Notes: generated by a model from the letters alone, not told the origin. A stretch of 64,000 bases of DNA from Bradyrhizobium sp. (GCF_004799405.1 NZ_SSMW01000042.1:1-64000); one strand, 5' to 3'. Counted from the stretch's first letter, positions 1 through 9,505 are shown. Numbers and translations are program-made.

Positions 1-268
1 ATGTGCCGTCATATGTCCACAGATCGAAGTAGTCGTAGACCGAGCTTTTCGGCGGCAGGTCTTTCGGGATCGCGCGCCACTGACAGCCGGTCGAGAGAAT
101 GTACATCAGACCGTTCACCACCTCCCGCATAATCACCGTGCGCTTGCCACCGCCACTCTTGCCCGGCGGGATCAGCGGTTCGACCAGTCCCCATTCGTCG
201 TCGGTCAGATCGCTCGGATATCGCAACTTGCTGCGGTCGTAACGGGCGCGGTTATTGCTCGTCCACAT
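1..268 (-). CDS. IS5-family transposase, N-terminal part (cut by the window edge)
   Basis: This is the N-terminal 89 codons of a DDE transposase; the rest lies to the left of the window. The translation starts MWTSNNRARYDRSKLRYPSD and continues with LTDDEWGLVEPLIPP, GGGKRT and STGCQWRAIPKDLPP. These are characteristic of the N-terminal DUF4096-like domain of IS5/IS427-type transposases common in Rhizobiales. The ATG at 268 has a strong Shine-Dalgarno sequence (GAGGAGGGATC) just upstream on the minus strand. The catalytic DDE residues are outside the window, so activity cannot be judged. Confidence 0.8.
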   Translation of the reverse strand, partial: MWTSNNRARYDRSKLRYPSDLTDDEWGLVEPLIPPGKSGGGKRTVIMREVVNGLMYILSTGCQWRAIPKDLPPKSSVYDYFDLWTYDGT

Positions 269-325
269 CGGTGATCCCTCCTCGAATCAGGCCACCACTC
301 TTGAATCACAGATGATTCATATGAT
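1..325 (-). mobile_element. Left-edge fragment of an IS5-superfamily insertion sequence
   Basis: The window opens inside an insertion sequence whose transposase reads leftward off the edge. The terminal region beyond the transposase start carries a perfect 7-bp inverted repeat, TGAATCA-N4-TGATTCA, at 302-319. The right boundary is an estimate: the reading to its right resembles a separate, interrupted gene. The other end and the target duplication lie outside the window. Confidence 0.55.
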
Positions 326-329
326 TCGA

Positions 330-980
330 GCACTCTTCGGACAGACACAAGCGGTTCCGGTGTTGAAATGCCAAAGCGCGTCACGGGGGCTGTCGCCACT
401 TTCAAGGTATTTTCGAACGACAATAGGGGTTCTCATGCCCCGACCTATGTGGTTGTTCCGCGATTGCCGCTCGACCAGACCCGCTACAATACGGAATGGA
501 TCGACGCCCGACACGAAATACAAGGGCCAAAACTATTACGTCGTGTTGCGCGCGATGGCGGTCGGGAGCCGTTGCCTTTCGGTGTTTGTGAGGGCGTGCC
601 CGGTCGAACAGGGCGATGCCTCGGTTCACAACACCGATACCCCAGTCGGCGCTGATCTTTGGAATTTTTTCTACCGGACCATTGTGATTCCGCAGATGCC
701 GGCGATTGAATCGCTGTGCGAGAGGATCGCGAACGTCTTCGGGCTTGGGTTTTTTTCGCACGATATTTTGCCGGAACGTGAAACCGGCCGTCTCCTGGTC
801 TGCGAGACCGGATTCAAGTTTGATGACCGTCTGTACAGAACGCATTTGATGCAGCTTGCGGGGCAACTTGCGGCGGACGAGTTTTTGTCTGACCGGTTTC
901 CAGCGCGCTCGGCGGAACTGTTTGCGGATGAGATTAGAACAGCACTCGGGAATATCAGTCCCCGACAGTTAGCCCGGTAA
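330..980 (+). pseudogene. ATP-grasp-like protein relic, 5'-truncated and frameshifted
   Basis: Two overlapping reading frames look like one broken protein. The frame from 368 gives GAVATFKVFSNDNRG, then PTYVVVPRLPLDQTRYNTEW and IDARHEIQG. Removing one base near 532 joins this to QNYYVVLRAMAVGSRCLS in the frame that ends at 980. The second part contains VHNTDTP, then FGLGFFSHDILP followed by GRLLVCETGFKFDD, which resembles the ATP-grasp C-terminal pattern of a Gly/Asp strand followed by an acidic residue and N/G. The 5' end runs into the insertion sequence. I read this as a gene interrupted by the IS and then decayed. The family assignment is tentative; the frameshift is directly visible. Confidence 0.45.
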
Positions 981-1365
981 AGCCGTTCGACGGCGAGGGC
1001 CGAACTGGTGTCCGGACGGCAAGGGGATTCTCATCAATCTCAAGCCGATGGCGAAAGCCGCGGTCGCTCCGCAGATTGCGAATGCGCCGGGGCTGGAATC
1101 AGGCAGCGCCGTTCCGGGCCTCAAGAAGGGCTGACGCCAGGTTAAATGCCGTCAGGGTTTTGTCCGGTATCAGGTAGTCGGCCGGGACACCGCGGGCCGA
1201 CATGGTGGTTTAGTACCGTCTTTTGTTTCCCAAATGCCACAGTGCCGGGGGAATCGGACGTAAACCCCAGCGAGAATTGCCATGCATCGTTCCCGGCAAG
1301 GGAATCGGATGGTAAAGAATCCACACGCGTCAGCGATCGATTTCATTTCCAACTGCGAGGGTGCC
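981..1365. other. Non-coding stretch before the first porin gene
   Basis: No convincing complete gene is seen. A short open stretch around 1004-1133 (reading NWCPDGKGILINLKPM and ending LKKG before a stop) may be the tail of another degraded gene, but no family was recognised. From 1226 onward the sequence is the leader of the porin gene and is repeated in front of the second porin copy at 2310-2397. Confidence 0.4.
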
Positions 1366-2157
1366 ATGAGACCTTTATTGCTTGCTTCCGTTTCGATAGC
1401 CGCTCTGTTTATCGCCAGCGAAGCGAATGCGGCGGATCTTGCCGTCAAAGCACCCCGGCCGATGATGGTTCCCGCCCCGGTCTATAGCTGGACCGGATGC
1501 TATGTCGGCGCCCAGGTCGGTTGGGGTTGGGGCCACAATCAGCACCACCAGCCGGCGCTCGTCGGCGGCAGCGGTAGCGGTGGTTCTATCCGTGACTTCG
1601 GCGGCAAGGTCAATTCGAGCGGCGGGTTGTTCGGCGGTCAGGTCGGTTGCAACTACCAGTTCGCCAGCAACTGGGTTATCGGAGCGCAGGGCGACATTGC
1701 CGGCACCGACTTCAACGGCCGGAACGACGATCCGCTTGCTCTGTTTTTCGGAACAGGTAATGGCACGATTGCGATCAAGAGCGACTGGCTGGCGAGCGCG
1801 ACCATGCGGCTCGGTTACACGTTCTACGACAATCGGGCGATGTTCTACGTTAAGGGCGGTGGCGCATGGATCCACAATATTTGGGATCTGCACGATGCGT
1901 TCGCCTTCTATTCACCTACAATCCTCGGTGAGACCCGCAGCGGCTGGACCGCGGGCGCCGGCTTCGAATATATGTTGACGCAGAACTGGACGGCCTTTGT
2001 CGAAGGCAACTACTACAATTTCGGAAACGGCAAGCTGCTTGAGATCAGTCCAAGCGATCCTGCCGCGTTTTATTCGGGCAAGCAGACAGTTGAAACCGTC
2101 AAGATCGGTGTGAACTACAAGTTTGGCGGCGATGCGCCGGTGGTGGCAAAGTACTAA
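1366..2157 (+). CDS. Outer-membrane beta-barrel porin, Omp25/31-like, copy 1
   Basis: A 263-residue outer-membrane protein. The start at 1366 is chosen over the longer frame because it gives a clean Sec signal peptide (MRPLLLASVSIAALFIASEANA, cleavage before ADLAVKAP) and has GAGGG upstream. The mature part has the alternating aromatic and Gly-rich strands of the Omp25/RopB-type family: YSWTGCYVGAQVGWGWG, GCNYQFASNWVIGAQGDI, RLGYTFYDNRAMFYVKGGGA and FVEGNYYNFGNGK. It ends in a strand with VNYKFGG and a final Tyr. The role is probably envelope structure or small-solute passage. It differs from the neighbouring copy mainly in Gly/Ser-rich segments that would be surface loops. The two Cys residues (GCYVG, GCNYQF) are shared by both copies. 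Confidence 0.85.
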   Translation: MRPLLLASVSIAALFIASEANAADLAVKAPRPMMVPAPVYSWTGCYVGAQVGWGWGHNQHHQPALVGGSGSGGSIRDFGGKVNSSGGLFGGQVGCNYQFASNWVIGAQGDIAGTDFNGRNDDPLALFFGTGNGTIAIKSDWLASATMRLGYTFYDNRAMFYVKGGGAWIHNIWDLHDAFAFYSPTILGETRSGWTAGAGFEYMLTQNWTAFVEGNYYNFGNGKLLEISPSDPAAFYSGKQTVETVKIGVNYKFGGDAPVVAKY

Positions 2158-2187
2158 GCCACCTCGCAAATCTGCCTTCATGATATC

Positions 2188-2227
2188 AGCGCCCCAGTCT
2201 TGGTCCGGACTGGGGCGCTGGCTTTTT
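2188..2227 (+). terminator. Rho-independent terminator after porin copy 1
   Basis: A perfect 12-bp stem, agcgccccagtc (2188-2199) with gactggggcgct (2208-2219), is followed after GG by CTTTTT. It lies 30 bp after the porin stop codon. Confidence 0.85.
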
Positions 2228-2449
2228 GGCGTGTTCCCCCAGCCTTTATGGCTTGCAGCAATGGCGACGATTGAACCGAGCGCTTCGCCCAGCCTTACGT
2301 TTCCGAACGTTTCCCAAATGCAACAGTGCCGGGAAAATCGGACCTGAACTCCAGCGAGAACTGCAATGTATCATCCCGGGCAGGGGAATCGATGGTAGGT
2401 AGTCGAAGGCGTCAGCGTTTCGGTTTTATTAATCCAACTGCGGGGTGTT

Positions 2450-3250
2450 ATGAGACCTTTATTGCTTGCTTCCGTTTCGGTAGCCGCTCTGTTTATAGCG
2501 AGCGAAGTGAACGCGGCCGATCTGGCCGTCAAGGCCCCCCGGCCGATGATGGTTCCCGCCCCGGTCTATAGCTGGACCGGATGTTACGTCGGCGTCCACG
2601 TCGGTTGGGGTTGGGGCCGCAATCGCCAAAACCAGGCGACGGCCTTCAGCGGCGGCAGCGGTGGTCTTATTACCGGTGCGTCCAGCAGCAAGATCAATTC
2701 GAGCGGCGGATTGTTCGGTGCTCAGGTCGGCTGCAACTACCAGTTCGCCAGCAACTGGGTTATCGGCGCGCAGGGCGACATTGCCGGCGCCGACATCAAC
2801 GGCCGGAACGACGATCCGGGTGTCCCGTTCATAAAAAGATTAATAGGTGGGGCAACGATTGGGATCAAGAGCGACTGGCTGGCAAGCGCGACGGTGCGGC
2901 TCGGCTACACCGGCTTCGATAATCGGGCGCTGTTCTACGTGAAAGGCGGCGGCGCATGGATCCACAATGTGTGGGACCTGCACGATACCGTTGTCTTCTA
3001 TGACCCGACGCAGGTCGCCGAGACCCGCGCCGGCTGGACCGTGGGCGCCGGCATCGAATATGCGCTCACGCAGAACTGGTCTGCCTTTGTCGAAGGCAAC
3101 TACTACGATTTCGGACACGGCAAACTGCTTGCATTTGGTGACGCGCTTGGTGTCACCACGTTTTCATCGGGCAAGCAGACCGTTGAAACCGTCAAGATTG
3201 GCGTGAACTACAAGTTCGGCGGCGACGCGCCGGTGGTGGCAAAGTACTAG
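2450..3250 (+). CDS. Outer-membrane beta-barrel porin, Omp25/31-like, copy 2
   Basis: A 266-residue paralogue of the gene directly upstream, with the same signal peptide (one or two changes) and the same ADLAVKAPRPMMVPAP mature start. It shares the core strands GCNYQFASNWVIGAQGDI, FYVKGGGAWIHN and QTVETVKIGVNYKFGG and the same C-terminal VVAKY. Differences concentrate in segments such as FSGGSGGLITGASSSK and PFIKRLIGG, as expected for loops under relaxed or diversifying selection. The gene has its own leader and terminator, so the two copies could be expressed independently. Confidence 0.85.
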   Translation: MRPLLLASVSVAALFIASEVNAADLAVKAPRPMMVPAPVYSWTGCYVGVHVGWGWGRNRQNQATAFSGGSGGLITGASSSKINSSGGLFGAQVGCNYQFASNWVIGAQGDIAGADINGRNDDPGVPFIKRLIGGATIGIKSDWLASATVRLGYTGFDNRALFYVKGGGAWIHNVWDLHDTVVFYDPTQVAETRAGWTVGAGIEYALTQNWSAFVEGNYYDFGHGKLLAFGDALGVTTFSSGKQTVETVKIGVNYKFGGDAPVVAKY

Positions 3251-3280
3251 GTCGCCTCGCAAATCTGCCTTCGGAATACC

Positions 3281-3319
3281 AGCGCCTCAGTCTTTGTCCG
3301 GACTGGGGCGCTGGCTTTT
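3281..3319 (+). terminator. Rho-independent terminator after porin copy 2
   Basis: The stem agcgcctcagtc (3281-3292) pairs with gactggggcgct (3301-3312) with one G-T pair, followed by ggctttt. It is homologous to the terminator behind copy 1. Confidence 0.8.
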
Positions 3320-3340
3320 CCGGCTTATTTCCGCCAGCCT

Positions 3341-5680
3341 TTATGGCTGCGGCAACGGCGATTTGGAAGATTGAGCCGAGACGTCTGGTTTGACGGCAAA
3401 ACTGACGGGCGCTTCACCCCGCTGCCAGGCCTCCCACATCCTGACATAGGCGGATTCGATGTTCCGGCGATAAAGATCGCTATCGAATAGCGGCCAGGAG
3501 ACCTTGTTTCGCTGCAGCCGGTCGCGCAGCTCTTGCAACATCGCCGGCTCGCGCGCGATGCGAAGAATTAAATCCTCGTATTCGCCAAGGCTGCTTGTCA
3601 CGAGGTCGAGCATGCCGACCGCCCGCAAAAGGCTTGCCGCGACGCGTCCAGCAAAAGACTCGCCCAGACAGCTAACGACGGGCAACCCCATCGACAGGGC
3701 GTCGGCAGCCGTCGTATGGGCGTTGTAAGGCAAGGTATCCAGGAACAGGTCCGCCAGCCGGTGCCGGGCGAGATGGTCCTCGAGCGGAACCCGTCTGGCG
3801 AAGACCAGCCGTGCCGGGTCGATGCCCCGCGCGGCAGCCTCACGGAGGAGGTTCGCTTCGGCCGACTCCCGGTCGCTCAACAGCCAGAGCACGCTGCCTT
3901 CGACCTGCGCAAGCAGTCGCATCCAGACATCGAACACGGGCGGCGTGATCTTGTAAGTGTTGTTGAAACAGCAAAACACGAAACCCTGCTCGGGTAGACC
4001 GGACTCCTGGCGCGTGGGCGTTCTGGTGGAAACGGAACGTTTGGTGTCGTTGACGAGGTAAGAATTCGGCAGATGTACGATGCGCTCGGTGTAGAACGGC
4101 TGCCTGTCGAACGGCAGCACGGTCGCGTCCGCCAGAATGTAGTCATAAAATTTGGCGCCCAACGTGCCCGGAAAGCCGATATAGTTGACCTGGATGGGAG
4201 CGGGCCTGGCGACGAAGATTCCGGGCCTCGCATTGGTTGTATAGCCGCTGCGGTCGACGGCAATATCGACGCGCAAATCGTGCAGGAGTTGCGCGGCCTC
4301 CTGATCGGTGTTCGGTTGCACGTCATGGAATTGATCGAACGCGCGAATCAGCCTGGCGCGAATCTCGCTGCCGTCGTCCGGACCCAGCGAAACGCCAATG
4401 ATTTCGAAACGCGACCGGTCATGGATTTCGAGGAGCTCGGCGGTCAGGTATGCCGTCGGATGTTTGTGGAAACCGCACGAGACATACGCAATCTTTATTC
4501 TCTCATTCTTCCATCTCTCGCCGGTCCAAAACGGCGGCCGGCGAACGGTCACCTCTTGAGCGATGAATCGCCTGGCGCATTCGAGCTGCAGGGCGGGGTC
4601 GCTGCTGTAGCCGAGAAACCTGAAGGCGTCGAACTGCTTTCCGCTGGCGACATGCGCTGGAACTTCGCGCCACAGCCTTGCGGTTCTGGTCCAATCGCAG
4701 CTTGCCAGCGCCGCACCGGCGAGGCCGTCGAATGCGGCATCACAGCTAGGATCGAAATTCAGCGCCGCTTCGTAGGAAGCCAGCGCCTCCTCGTCGCGAT
4801 TGAGCCGCCGGAGGGCCTGGCCGCGCTTGGTCAGAGCGTTCGCATCGCCGGCTTTGAGGACGAGCACGGCGTCATAGGCCGCGAGCGCCGCTTCATGCTG
4901 GTCAAGCGAGCCCAGCGCATCGCCAAGGTTGAGGCGCGCTTCAACATAGTCGGGGTTTAACGCAAGCGCCTTATTGTATTGGAGCACCGCTTCATCGAAT
5001 TTGCCCAGGTTGGAATATGCGTTGCCGAGGCTGTTGAAGGCTTCGTGATAACGCGGCTTGATGGCGATCGCCTTCTGGTAAAATCCGATCGCATCGTCGA
5101 GCCGCCCGACGGCACTAAGCGCGTTACCGAGGTTCCAGTAAGCCTCGGCGTAGTCAGGCCGGATGGCTATCGCCTTCTCGTAGTGGATGATGGCTTCGTC
5201 GGACCGCTCCAGCAAATGCAGGGCGTTGCCAAGATTGTTGTAGGCCTCTGGATAGTCCGCCCGGGCCGCAATTGCCTTTTTATAGTGCAGGATGGCTTCG
5301 TCATGTCGCCCGAGCACTTGCAGCGCGTAACCGAGGTTATTCCGGGCCTCCGCAAATCTTGGCCGGATCGCAACCGCTTTCGAATAACTGCGGACCGCTT
5401 CCTCCAGGCGCCCAAGACCGGTCAGCGCCGATCCGAGAAGCTGGTGAGCTTCCGCGGAACGCTTGTCGACCTTGATGGCGCGGCGTATCAGGCCCTCGGC
5501 ATCCGCAAAGCGCTGCTGTTGCAGCCGCACCAGACCGAAGCGGCAAAGCGCGTCGAAATGGCGATCGTCTCCCAGCAGGACCATTTGATAGAGTTGTTCG
5601 GCCTCCGACAGACGACCGCTGTCATGCAGGGAAACCGCGCGTTCGAATGGCTGCAGAGGAATACCAAAATTGGAGTTCAT
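3341..5680 (-). CDS. TPR-repeat protein with GT41 (O-GlcNAc transferase-like) domain
   Basis: A 779-residue protein. Residues about 10-325 are eight to nine tetratricopeptide repeats with the usual pattern (AEARNNLGYALQVLGRHDEA, YNNLGNAL, AIAIRPDYAEAYWNLGNAL). Residues about 394-750 match the bacterial GT41/SPINDLY-OGT catalytic region: FHKHPTAYL (404-412), APIQVNYIGFPGTLGAKFYD (494-513), FCCFNNTYKITPP (569-581, with K577 where the UDP-binding Lys is expected), and LADLFLDTLPYNAHTTAADA (642-661). No signal peptide or membrane segment is seen, so it is probably cytoplasmic. In the family these enzymes move a sugar from a nucleotide sugar to protein Ser/Thr. The target here is unknown. It is transcribed divergently from the Stf0-type sulfotransferase gene. 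Confidence 0.85.
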   Translation of the reverse strand: MNSNFGIPLQPFERAVSLHDSGRLSEAEQLYQMVLLGDDRHFDALCRFGLVRLQQQRFADAEGLIRRAIKVDKRSAEAHQLLGSALTGLGRLEEAVRSYSKAVAIRPRFAEARNNLGYALQVLGRHDEAILHYKKAIAARADYPEAYNNLGNALHLLERSDEAIIHYEKAIAIRPDYAEAYWNLGNALSAVGRLDDAIGFYQKAIAIKPRYHEAFNSLGNAYSNLGKFDEAVLQYNKALALNPDYVEARLNLGDALGSLDQHEAALAAYDAVLVLKAGDANALTKRGQALRRLNRDEEALASYEAALNFDPSCDAAFDGLAGAALASCDWTRTARLWREVPAHVASGKQFDAFRFLGYSSDPALQLECARRFIAQEVTVRRPPFWTGERWKNERIKIAYVSCGFHKHPTAYLTAELLEIHDRSRFEIIGVSLGPDDGSEIRARLIRAFDQFHDVQPNTDQEAAQLLHDLRVDIAVDRSGYTTNARPGIFVARPAPIQVNYIGFPGTLGAKFYDYILADATVLPFDRQPFYTERIVHLPNSYLVNDTKRSVSTRTPTRQESGLPEQGFVFCCFNNTYKITPPVFDVWMRLLAQVEGSVLWLLSDRESAEANLLREAAARGIDPARLVFARRVPLEDHLARHRLADLFLDTLPYNAHTTAADALSMGLPVVSCLGESFAGRVAASLLRAVGMLDLVTSSLGEYEDLILRIAREPAMLQELRDRLQRNKVSWPLFDSDLYRRNIESAYVRMWEAWQRGEAPVSFAVKPDVSAQSSKSPLPQP

Positions 5681-5835
5681 TCAGGGAAACAATCGTTATC
5701 GGACCCAGCGGCCGTTTATCGGCTGCAGCGCTGCCAATATTGACAATTAAAAGCGGTCCATTCAAGGAGTGTACGTTCCAGGCGATTGCCGGCACGACTG
5801 GAGCCGGCAATATTCACAAGCAGTACGGGACAAAC

Positions 5836-6630
5836 GTGGCACAGCGACGACCGGACGCGCTCGATCTGATCGGACCCGACTATGACCGGGCGTCGGCGCA
5901 TCCGGCTGAACGGACGCTCATCATCTGCTCGGCGCCGCGAACCGGCAGCTACGAACTTTGCCGTTTCCTGCTGGCGGCGGGAATTGGCGTACCGCATGAA
6001 TACTTCAATCCGAGCTACGCGCGGCGGCTCGGCGAGCGCTTGGGATTTTCCCAGAACCCGCTCGAACCGTCGGAGGTTGCGCGATACGTCGCGGCCTTGC
6101 GCAGACGCCGCGGGCAGGGCAGCGTTTTCGCCACCAAGCTGCAGTTTCCGCATTTCGATCGAGCTCTTCGCAATAAAGCCGGAAGGGATTTGTTCGACGG
6201 AGCCACCGTGGTTCATCTCTTCCGTTCCGACGCTCCCGCGCAATATGCTTCGTATCGCGCGGCCCTGGAAAGCGGCAACTGGGATTTCTCGGGCCGCCCG
6301 ACCACGACGCCGCTTGCCCGCGACCCGAAAAACTTCGACAGCTTTTTCGGTCAAGCCTTGCAGGAACTCGACATGCTGATGGGGCAGGACGCCGGCTTTC
6401 GCTGTCTGTTTACGCTTGCCGGCATCAAGCCCATCTTCGTGCCATCGGCCGAATTGTTCGCCGACCCGCGGGCGATCATCGGGAAAATAGCGGACGCCAT
6501 GCGGGTACCGGTCAATGAAGGCGAACTCGAACAGGCGCTTGCATTGAGCGCGCGCTACGGCAGTGAAAAGAAAAAGATCCCGAGCAGGCTCGCCGAGCAA
6601 TTCAAGCGTGTCGCCTTCGGCGGCGCATGA
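5836..6630 (+). CDS. Stf0-type PAPS-dependent sulfotransferase
   Basis: With the GTG start at 5836 this is 264 residues, close to the length of mycobacterial Stf0 (trehalose 2-sulfotransferase). The frame is open back to 5647, but that part overlaps the divergent TPR gene and does not look like Stf0. The PAPS 5'-phosphosulfate loop is ICSAPRTGSYELC (residues about 30-42). It is followed by PHEYFNP, where the family has its catalytic Glu, and by ATKLQFPHFD and VVHLFRSDAPAQYASY, which fits the 3'-phosphate binding segment. It would transfer sulfate from PAPS to a hydroxyl, probably of a sugar. It converges on cysNC, which would make the donor. The substrate is not predictable. Confidence 0.8.
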   Translation: MAQRRPDALDLIGPDYDRASAHPAERTLIICSAPRTGSYELCRFLLAAGIGVPHEYFNPSYARRLGERLGFSQNPLEPSEVARYVAALRRRRGQGSVFATKLQFPHFDRALRNKAGRDLFDGATVVHLFRSDAPAQYASYRAALESGNWDFSGRPTTTPLARDPKNFDSFFGQALQELDMLMGQDAGFRCLFTLAGIKPIFVPSAELFADPRAIIGKIADAMRVPVNEGELEQALALSARYGSEKKKIPSRLAEQFKRVAFGGA

Positions 6631-6634
6631 ATTG

Positions 6635-8527
6635 TCAGGCGAGCGAAATGGCGCGCCGCTCCCTCAGGAACTCGATCACCTGGTCGGCCAGTTCATCCGC
6701 GGTCTTGTCCGCGGTGGTCAACCTGATTTCCGGATGCTCCGGCGCCTCATAGGGCTGATCGATGCCGGTCATGTTGCTGAGTTCACCCCGATCGGCCTTG
6801 GCATATAGCCCCTTGGGATCGCGCTCGCGACAGACCGCTATCGGCGTATCGACAAAAACCTCGATGAATTCGCCGTCCCCGATGAGTTCCCTGGCCTGCC
6901 GCCGATCCGCCCGGTAAGGCGAGATCAGGGCAACGATGACGATCAGGCCGGCATCCGCGAACAGCCGCGCCAGTTCGGCCGCGCGCCTGATGTTTTCGAC
7001 ACGGTCCTCTTCGGTAAATCCAAGATCGCGGTTGAGGCCGCCGCGAATGTTGTCGCCGTCGATCAGATAGGTGTGCCGTCCGACGGCATAGAGTTTCTGC
7101 TCGACAAGGTTGCCGATGGTCGATTTGCCCGAGCCCGGCAGGCCGGTGAACCAGATCACGACAGGCTCTTGCCCCTTTGCCGAAGCCCTCAAGCGTTTGT
7201 CAATCTCGAACCGATGCGGATGAATATTGGTGGCGCGCCGCAGGGCAAACATTACGGTGCCGGCCCCCACCGTGTCGTTGGTCGTTCGGTCGATCAGAAT
7301 AAAGCAGCCCGTCTCCGGATATTTGTTGAAGCTGTCGAGGCTGATCGGAACGGAGACTGAAAAATTGCACTCCGCGATTTCGTTGAGCCCGAGGAACGTC
7401 CGCGCGATGTGCGCGCCGGTATCGACATCGATCTGGTGCTTGATCTTCGTTATCGACACCGGGACCGTGCGGGTTCCGATCTTCAGGAGATAGGAGCGTT
7501 CCGGAACCAGATGCTCTTCGCTCATCCACAACAGCCGTCCCGAAAACTGGTCTGCAAACACCGGGCGATCGTCGGGTCCGTGCAGCATGTCACCACGGCT
7601 CAGATCGACTTCGTCGGCGAACAGCGCCATGACGCTTTCGCCGGCCACCGCAAACGGCCGGTCCCCGGAAGGGCCGAGCAGCCGAGCGACCCTGGTCTCG
7701 ATTTTCGTGCCTGAAATTCCGATGAGGTCGCCGACCCGCAGTGTCCCGCTGGCGACCGTTCCGGCGATGGCGCGAGTCCCTTCGGTTCGGCATATCGACT
7801 GTACCGGAAGGCGCATCGCGCGAGTCATGCGTTCGCGGGTTATGTCGATCGTATCGAGATACTCGACCAGGGTTGGACCGCGATACCAGGGCGTGCTTCC
7901 GGTTCGCTTGACGATGTTCTCTCCCTCGAGCGCTGCGACAGGAATCGACACGACGGACTTGTAGTCAAGACCGCCGGCGTATTGCGCAAACTGCCTTGTG
8001 ATGGTGTCAAATGCCGGCTCGGAGTAATCGACGGCATCGATCTTGTTCACGATCAAGATGGCGTGCCGTACGCCGAACAGGTTCGCTATCAGCGTATGGC
8101 GCCGGGTCTGCGGCAGAATTCCCTTCTGGGCGTCGACCAGAATGATGGCGACATCGGAGACCGACGCGCCACAGGCCATATTGCGCGTGTATTGCTCGTG
8201 GCCGGGAGTATCCGCGATGATCAGCTTGCGGGCCGCCGTGCGGATGTAGCGATAGGCAACGTCGATGGTAATGCCCTGTTGCTGCTCCGCTTCCAGACCG
8301 TCCAGCAGCAGCGAGAAATCCATCCCCTCGAATGCGAACCGCGTTCGCCTGGTGTCGCGTTCAAGGGCGGTCACCTGATCGTCGGCTACCAGACCGAGAT
8401 CAAACAGCAGCCGGCCGATCAAGGTGGACTTCCCGGCATCGACGCTGCCGCAAGTCAGGACGCGAACGACCTCGCCATCCCATGTCGAGCCTGCCGGATC
8501 GCTCTTCGCGTTGCCCTGATTCATCAA
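6635..8527 (-). CDS. cysN: Bifunctional sulfate adenylyltransferase subunit 1 / APS kinase (CysNC, NodQ-like)
   Basis: 630 residues in two domains. Residues about 20-440 are the GTPase subunit of ATP sulfurylase, with P-loop GSVDAGKST (27-35), [18 protein letters not shown] and the EF-Tu-like beta barrels. Residues about 455-630 are APS kinase, with P-loop GLPGSGKST (462-470), [25 protein letters not shown] and the lid-like [11 protein letters not shown]. Together with CysD it makes APS and then PAPS. The start ATG overlaps the cysD stop by 4 bp (ATGA), so the two are translationally coupled. The fused CysNC form is shared with rhizobial NodQ, but no nod genes or nod-box are seen here, so a nodulation role is not claimed. 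Confidence 0.93.
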   Translation of the reverse strand: MMNQGNAKSDPAGSTWDGEVVRVLTCGSVDAGKSTLIGRLLFDLGLVADDQVTALERDTRRTRFAFEGMDFSLLLDGLEAEQQQGITIDVAYRYIRTAARKLIIADTPGHEQYTRNMACGASVSDVAIILVDAQKGILPQTRRHTLIANLFGVRHAILIVNKIDAVDYSEPAFDTITRQFAQYAGGLDYKSVVSIPVAALEGENIVKRTGSTPWYRGPTLVEYLDTIDITRERMTRAMRLPVQSICRTEGTRAIAGTVASGTLRVGDLIGISGTKIETRVARLLGPSGDRPFAVAGESVMALFADEVDLSRGDMLHGPDDRPVFADQFSGRLLWMSEEHLVPERSYLLKIGTRTVPVSITKIKHQIDVDTGAHIARTFLGLNEIAECNFSVSVPISLDSFNKYPETGCFILIDRTTNDTVGAGTVMFALRRATNIHPHRFEIDKRLRASAKGQEPVVIWFTGLPGSGKSTIGNLVEQKLYAVGRHTYLIDGDNIRGGLNRDLGFTEEDRVENIRRAAELARLFADAGLIVIVALISPYRADRRQARELIGDGEFIEVFVDTPIAVCRERDPKGLYAKADRGELSNMTGIDQPYEAPEHPEIRLTTADKTADELADQVIEFLRERRAISLA

Positions 8528-9432
8528 AAATAACCGTCGCGCTTTTTTCGCTCCATTGAAGCGATTTCGTCATTGTCGATCGCGCGGGCTGCCCGTTCCG
8601 ATTGCCTGGAAGCAGACAGCTCAACGATGATATCGTCGACCGTCGTTGCAGAGGATTCGACGGCGCCCGTGAGCGGGTAGCATCCAAGGGTTCTAAACCG
8701 GACGCTGCGCGACACGATCTGTTCGTCGGGGCGCAAACGAATGCGATCATCGTCAACCATGATCAACATGCCGTCCCGCTCGATAACCGGCCGGGCCTTG
8801 GCGAAGTAAAGCGGCACGACCGGGATATCCTCGCAGCGGATGTATTCCCAGACATCGAGTTCGGTCCAGTTCGAAAGCGGAAAAACCCTGAGCGACTCGC
8901 CGGTTTGAAGCCTGCAATTATACAGCGACCATAGTTCCGGACGTTGCCTGCGGGGATCCCAGCCTTGCTCCGCCGAACGCAGGGAAAAAATACGCTCCTT
9001 GGCGCGGGAGCGTTCCTCGTCACGCCGCGCTCCGCCGATTGCCGCGTCGAATCCGTGGAGCCGGAGCGATTGCTTCAAGGCTTCCGTCTTCATGATCTGG
9101 GTGTGCAGCGACGATCCTGAGTCGAACGGGTTGATCCCGCGATCGAGTCCATCCCGATTGGTATAGACCAGGAGCTCCAGATCCAGTCGTCTGGCGGTAT
9201 CGTCGCGAAACGATATCATCTCGCGAAACTTCCAGTTGGTGTCGACGTGCAGCAACGGAAAAGGCGGCTGGGCCGGAAAAAAGGCCTTCAAGGCCAGGTG
9301 CAGCAGCACCGAGGAATCCTTGCCTATCGAGTACAGCAATACCGGTTTTGACAGTTCCGCCGCGGTCTCTCTCAGAATGAAAATCGCTTCTGACTCGAGA
9401 GCAGCCAGGTGCGAAGGAAGTTTTTGGGACAT
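8524..9432 (-). CDS. cysD: Sulfate adenylyltransferase subunit 2 (CysD, NodP-like)
   Basis: 302 residues, the usual length. It shows the PP-loop pyrophosphatase motif [11 protein letters not shown] (residues 34-44), [24 protein letters not shown]-type sequence ([19 protein letters not shown]), [14 protein letters not shown] and the C-terminal KKRDGYF. It adenylylates sulfate to APS in complex with CysN. It lies 73 bp downstream of the sulfotransferase gene on the same strand and overlaps cysNC by 4 bp, so the three probably form one operon. Confidence 0.93.
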   Translation of the reverse strand: MSQKLPSHLAALESEAIFILRETAAELSKPVLLYSIGKDSSVLLHLALKAFFPAQPPFPLLHVDTNWKFREMISFRDDTARRLDLELLVYTNRDGLDRGINPFDSGSSLHTQIMKTEALKQSLRLHGFDAAIGGARRDEERSRAKERIFSLRSAEQGWDPRRQRPELWSLYNCRLQTGESLRVFPLSNWTELDVWEYIRCEDIPVVPLYFAKARPVIERDGMLIMVDDDRIRLRPDEQIVSRSVRFRTLGCYPLTGAVESSATTVDDIIVELSASRQSERAARAIDNDEIASMERKKRDGYF

Positions 9433-9505
9433 TTCGGTTCTGGCTTCGCGCTATTACACGTTGCCGGCGTCCAAACGAGACCAGATGGCCCGCAGATGAC
9501 GTCGG

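Larger units (their letters stand above)
1226..3319 (+). repeat. Tandem duplication: leader, porin gene and terminator, two copies
   Basis: Two units of about 1.0 kb lie head to tail. Unit 1 (1226-2227) and unit 2 (2310-3319) both begin with tttcccaaatgc-acagtgcc and continue with matching leader sequence. Each contains a porin gene starting MRPLLLASVS and ends with a hairpin of nearly identical sequence (gactggggcgctggctttt). Similarity extends beyond the coding region on both sides, which indicates duplication of the whole transcription unit rather than of the gene alone. Confidence 0.85.

Noticed and set aside
5647..5836. Extending the Stf0 gene to the ATG at 5647
   Set aside because: The added 63 residues overlap the divergent TPR gene start and show no sulfotransferase similarity; the GTG at 5836 gives the family length.
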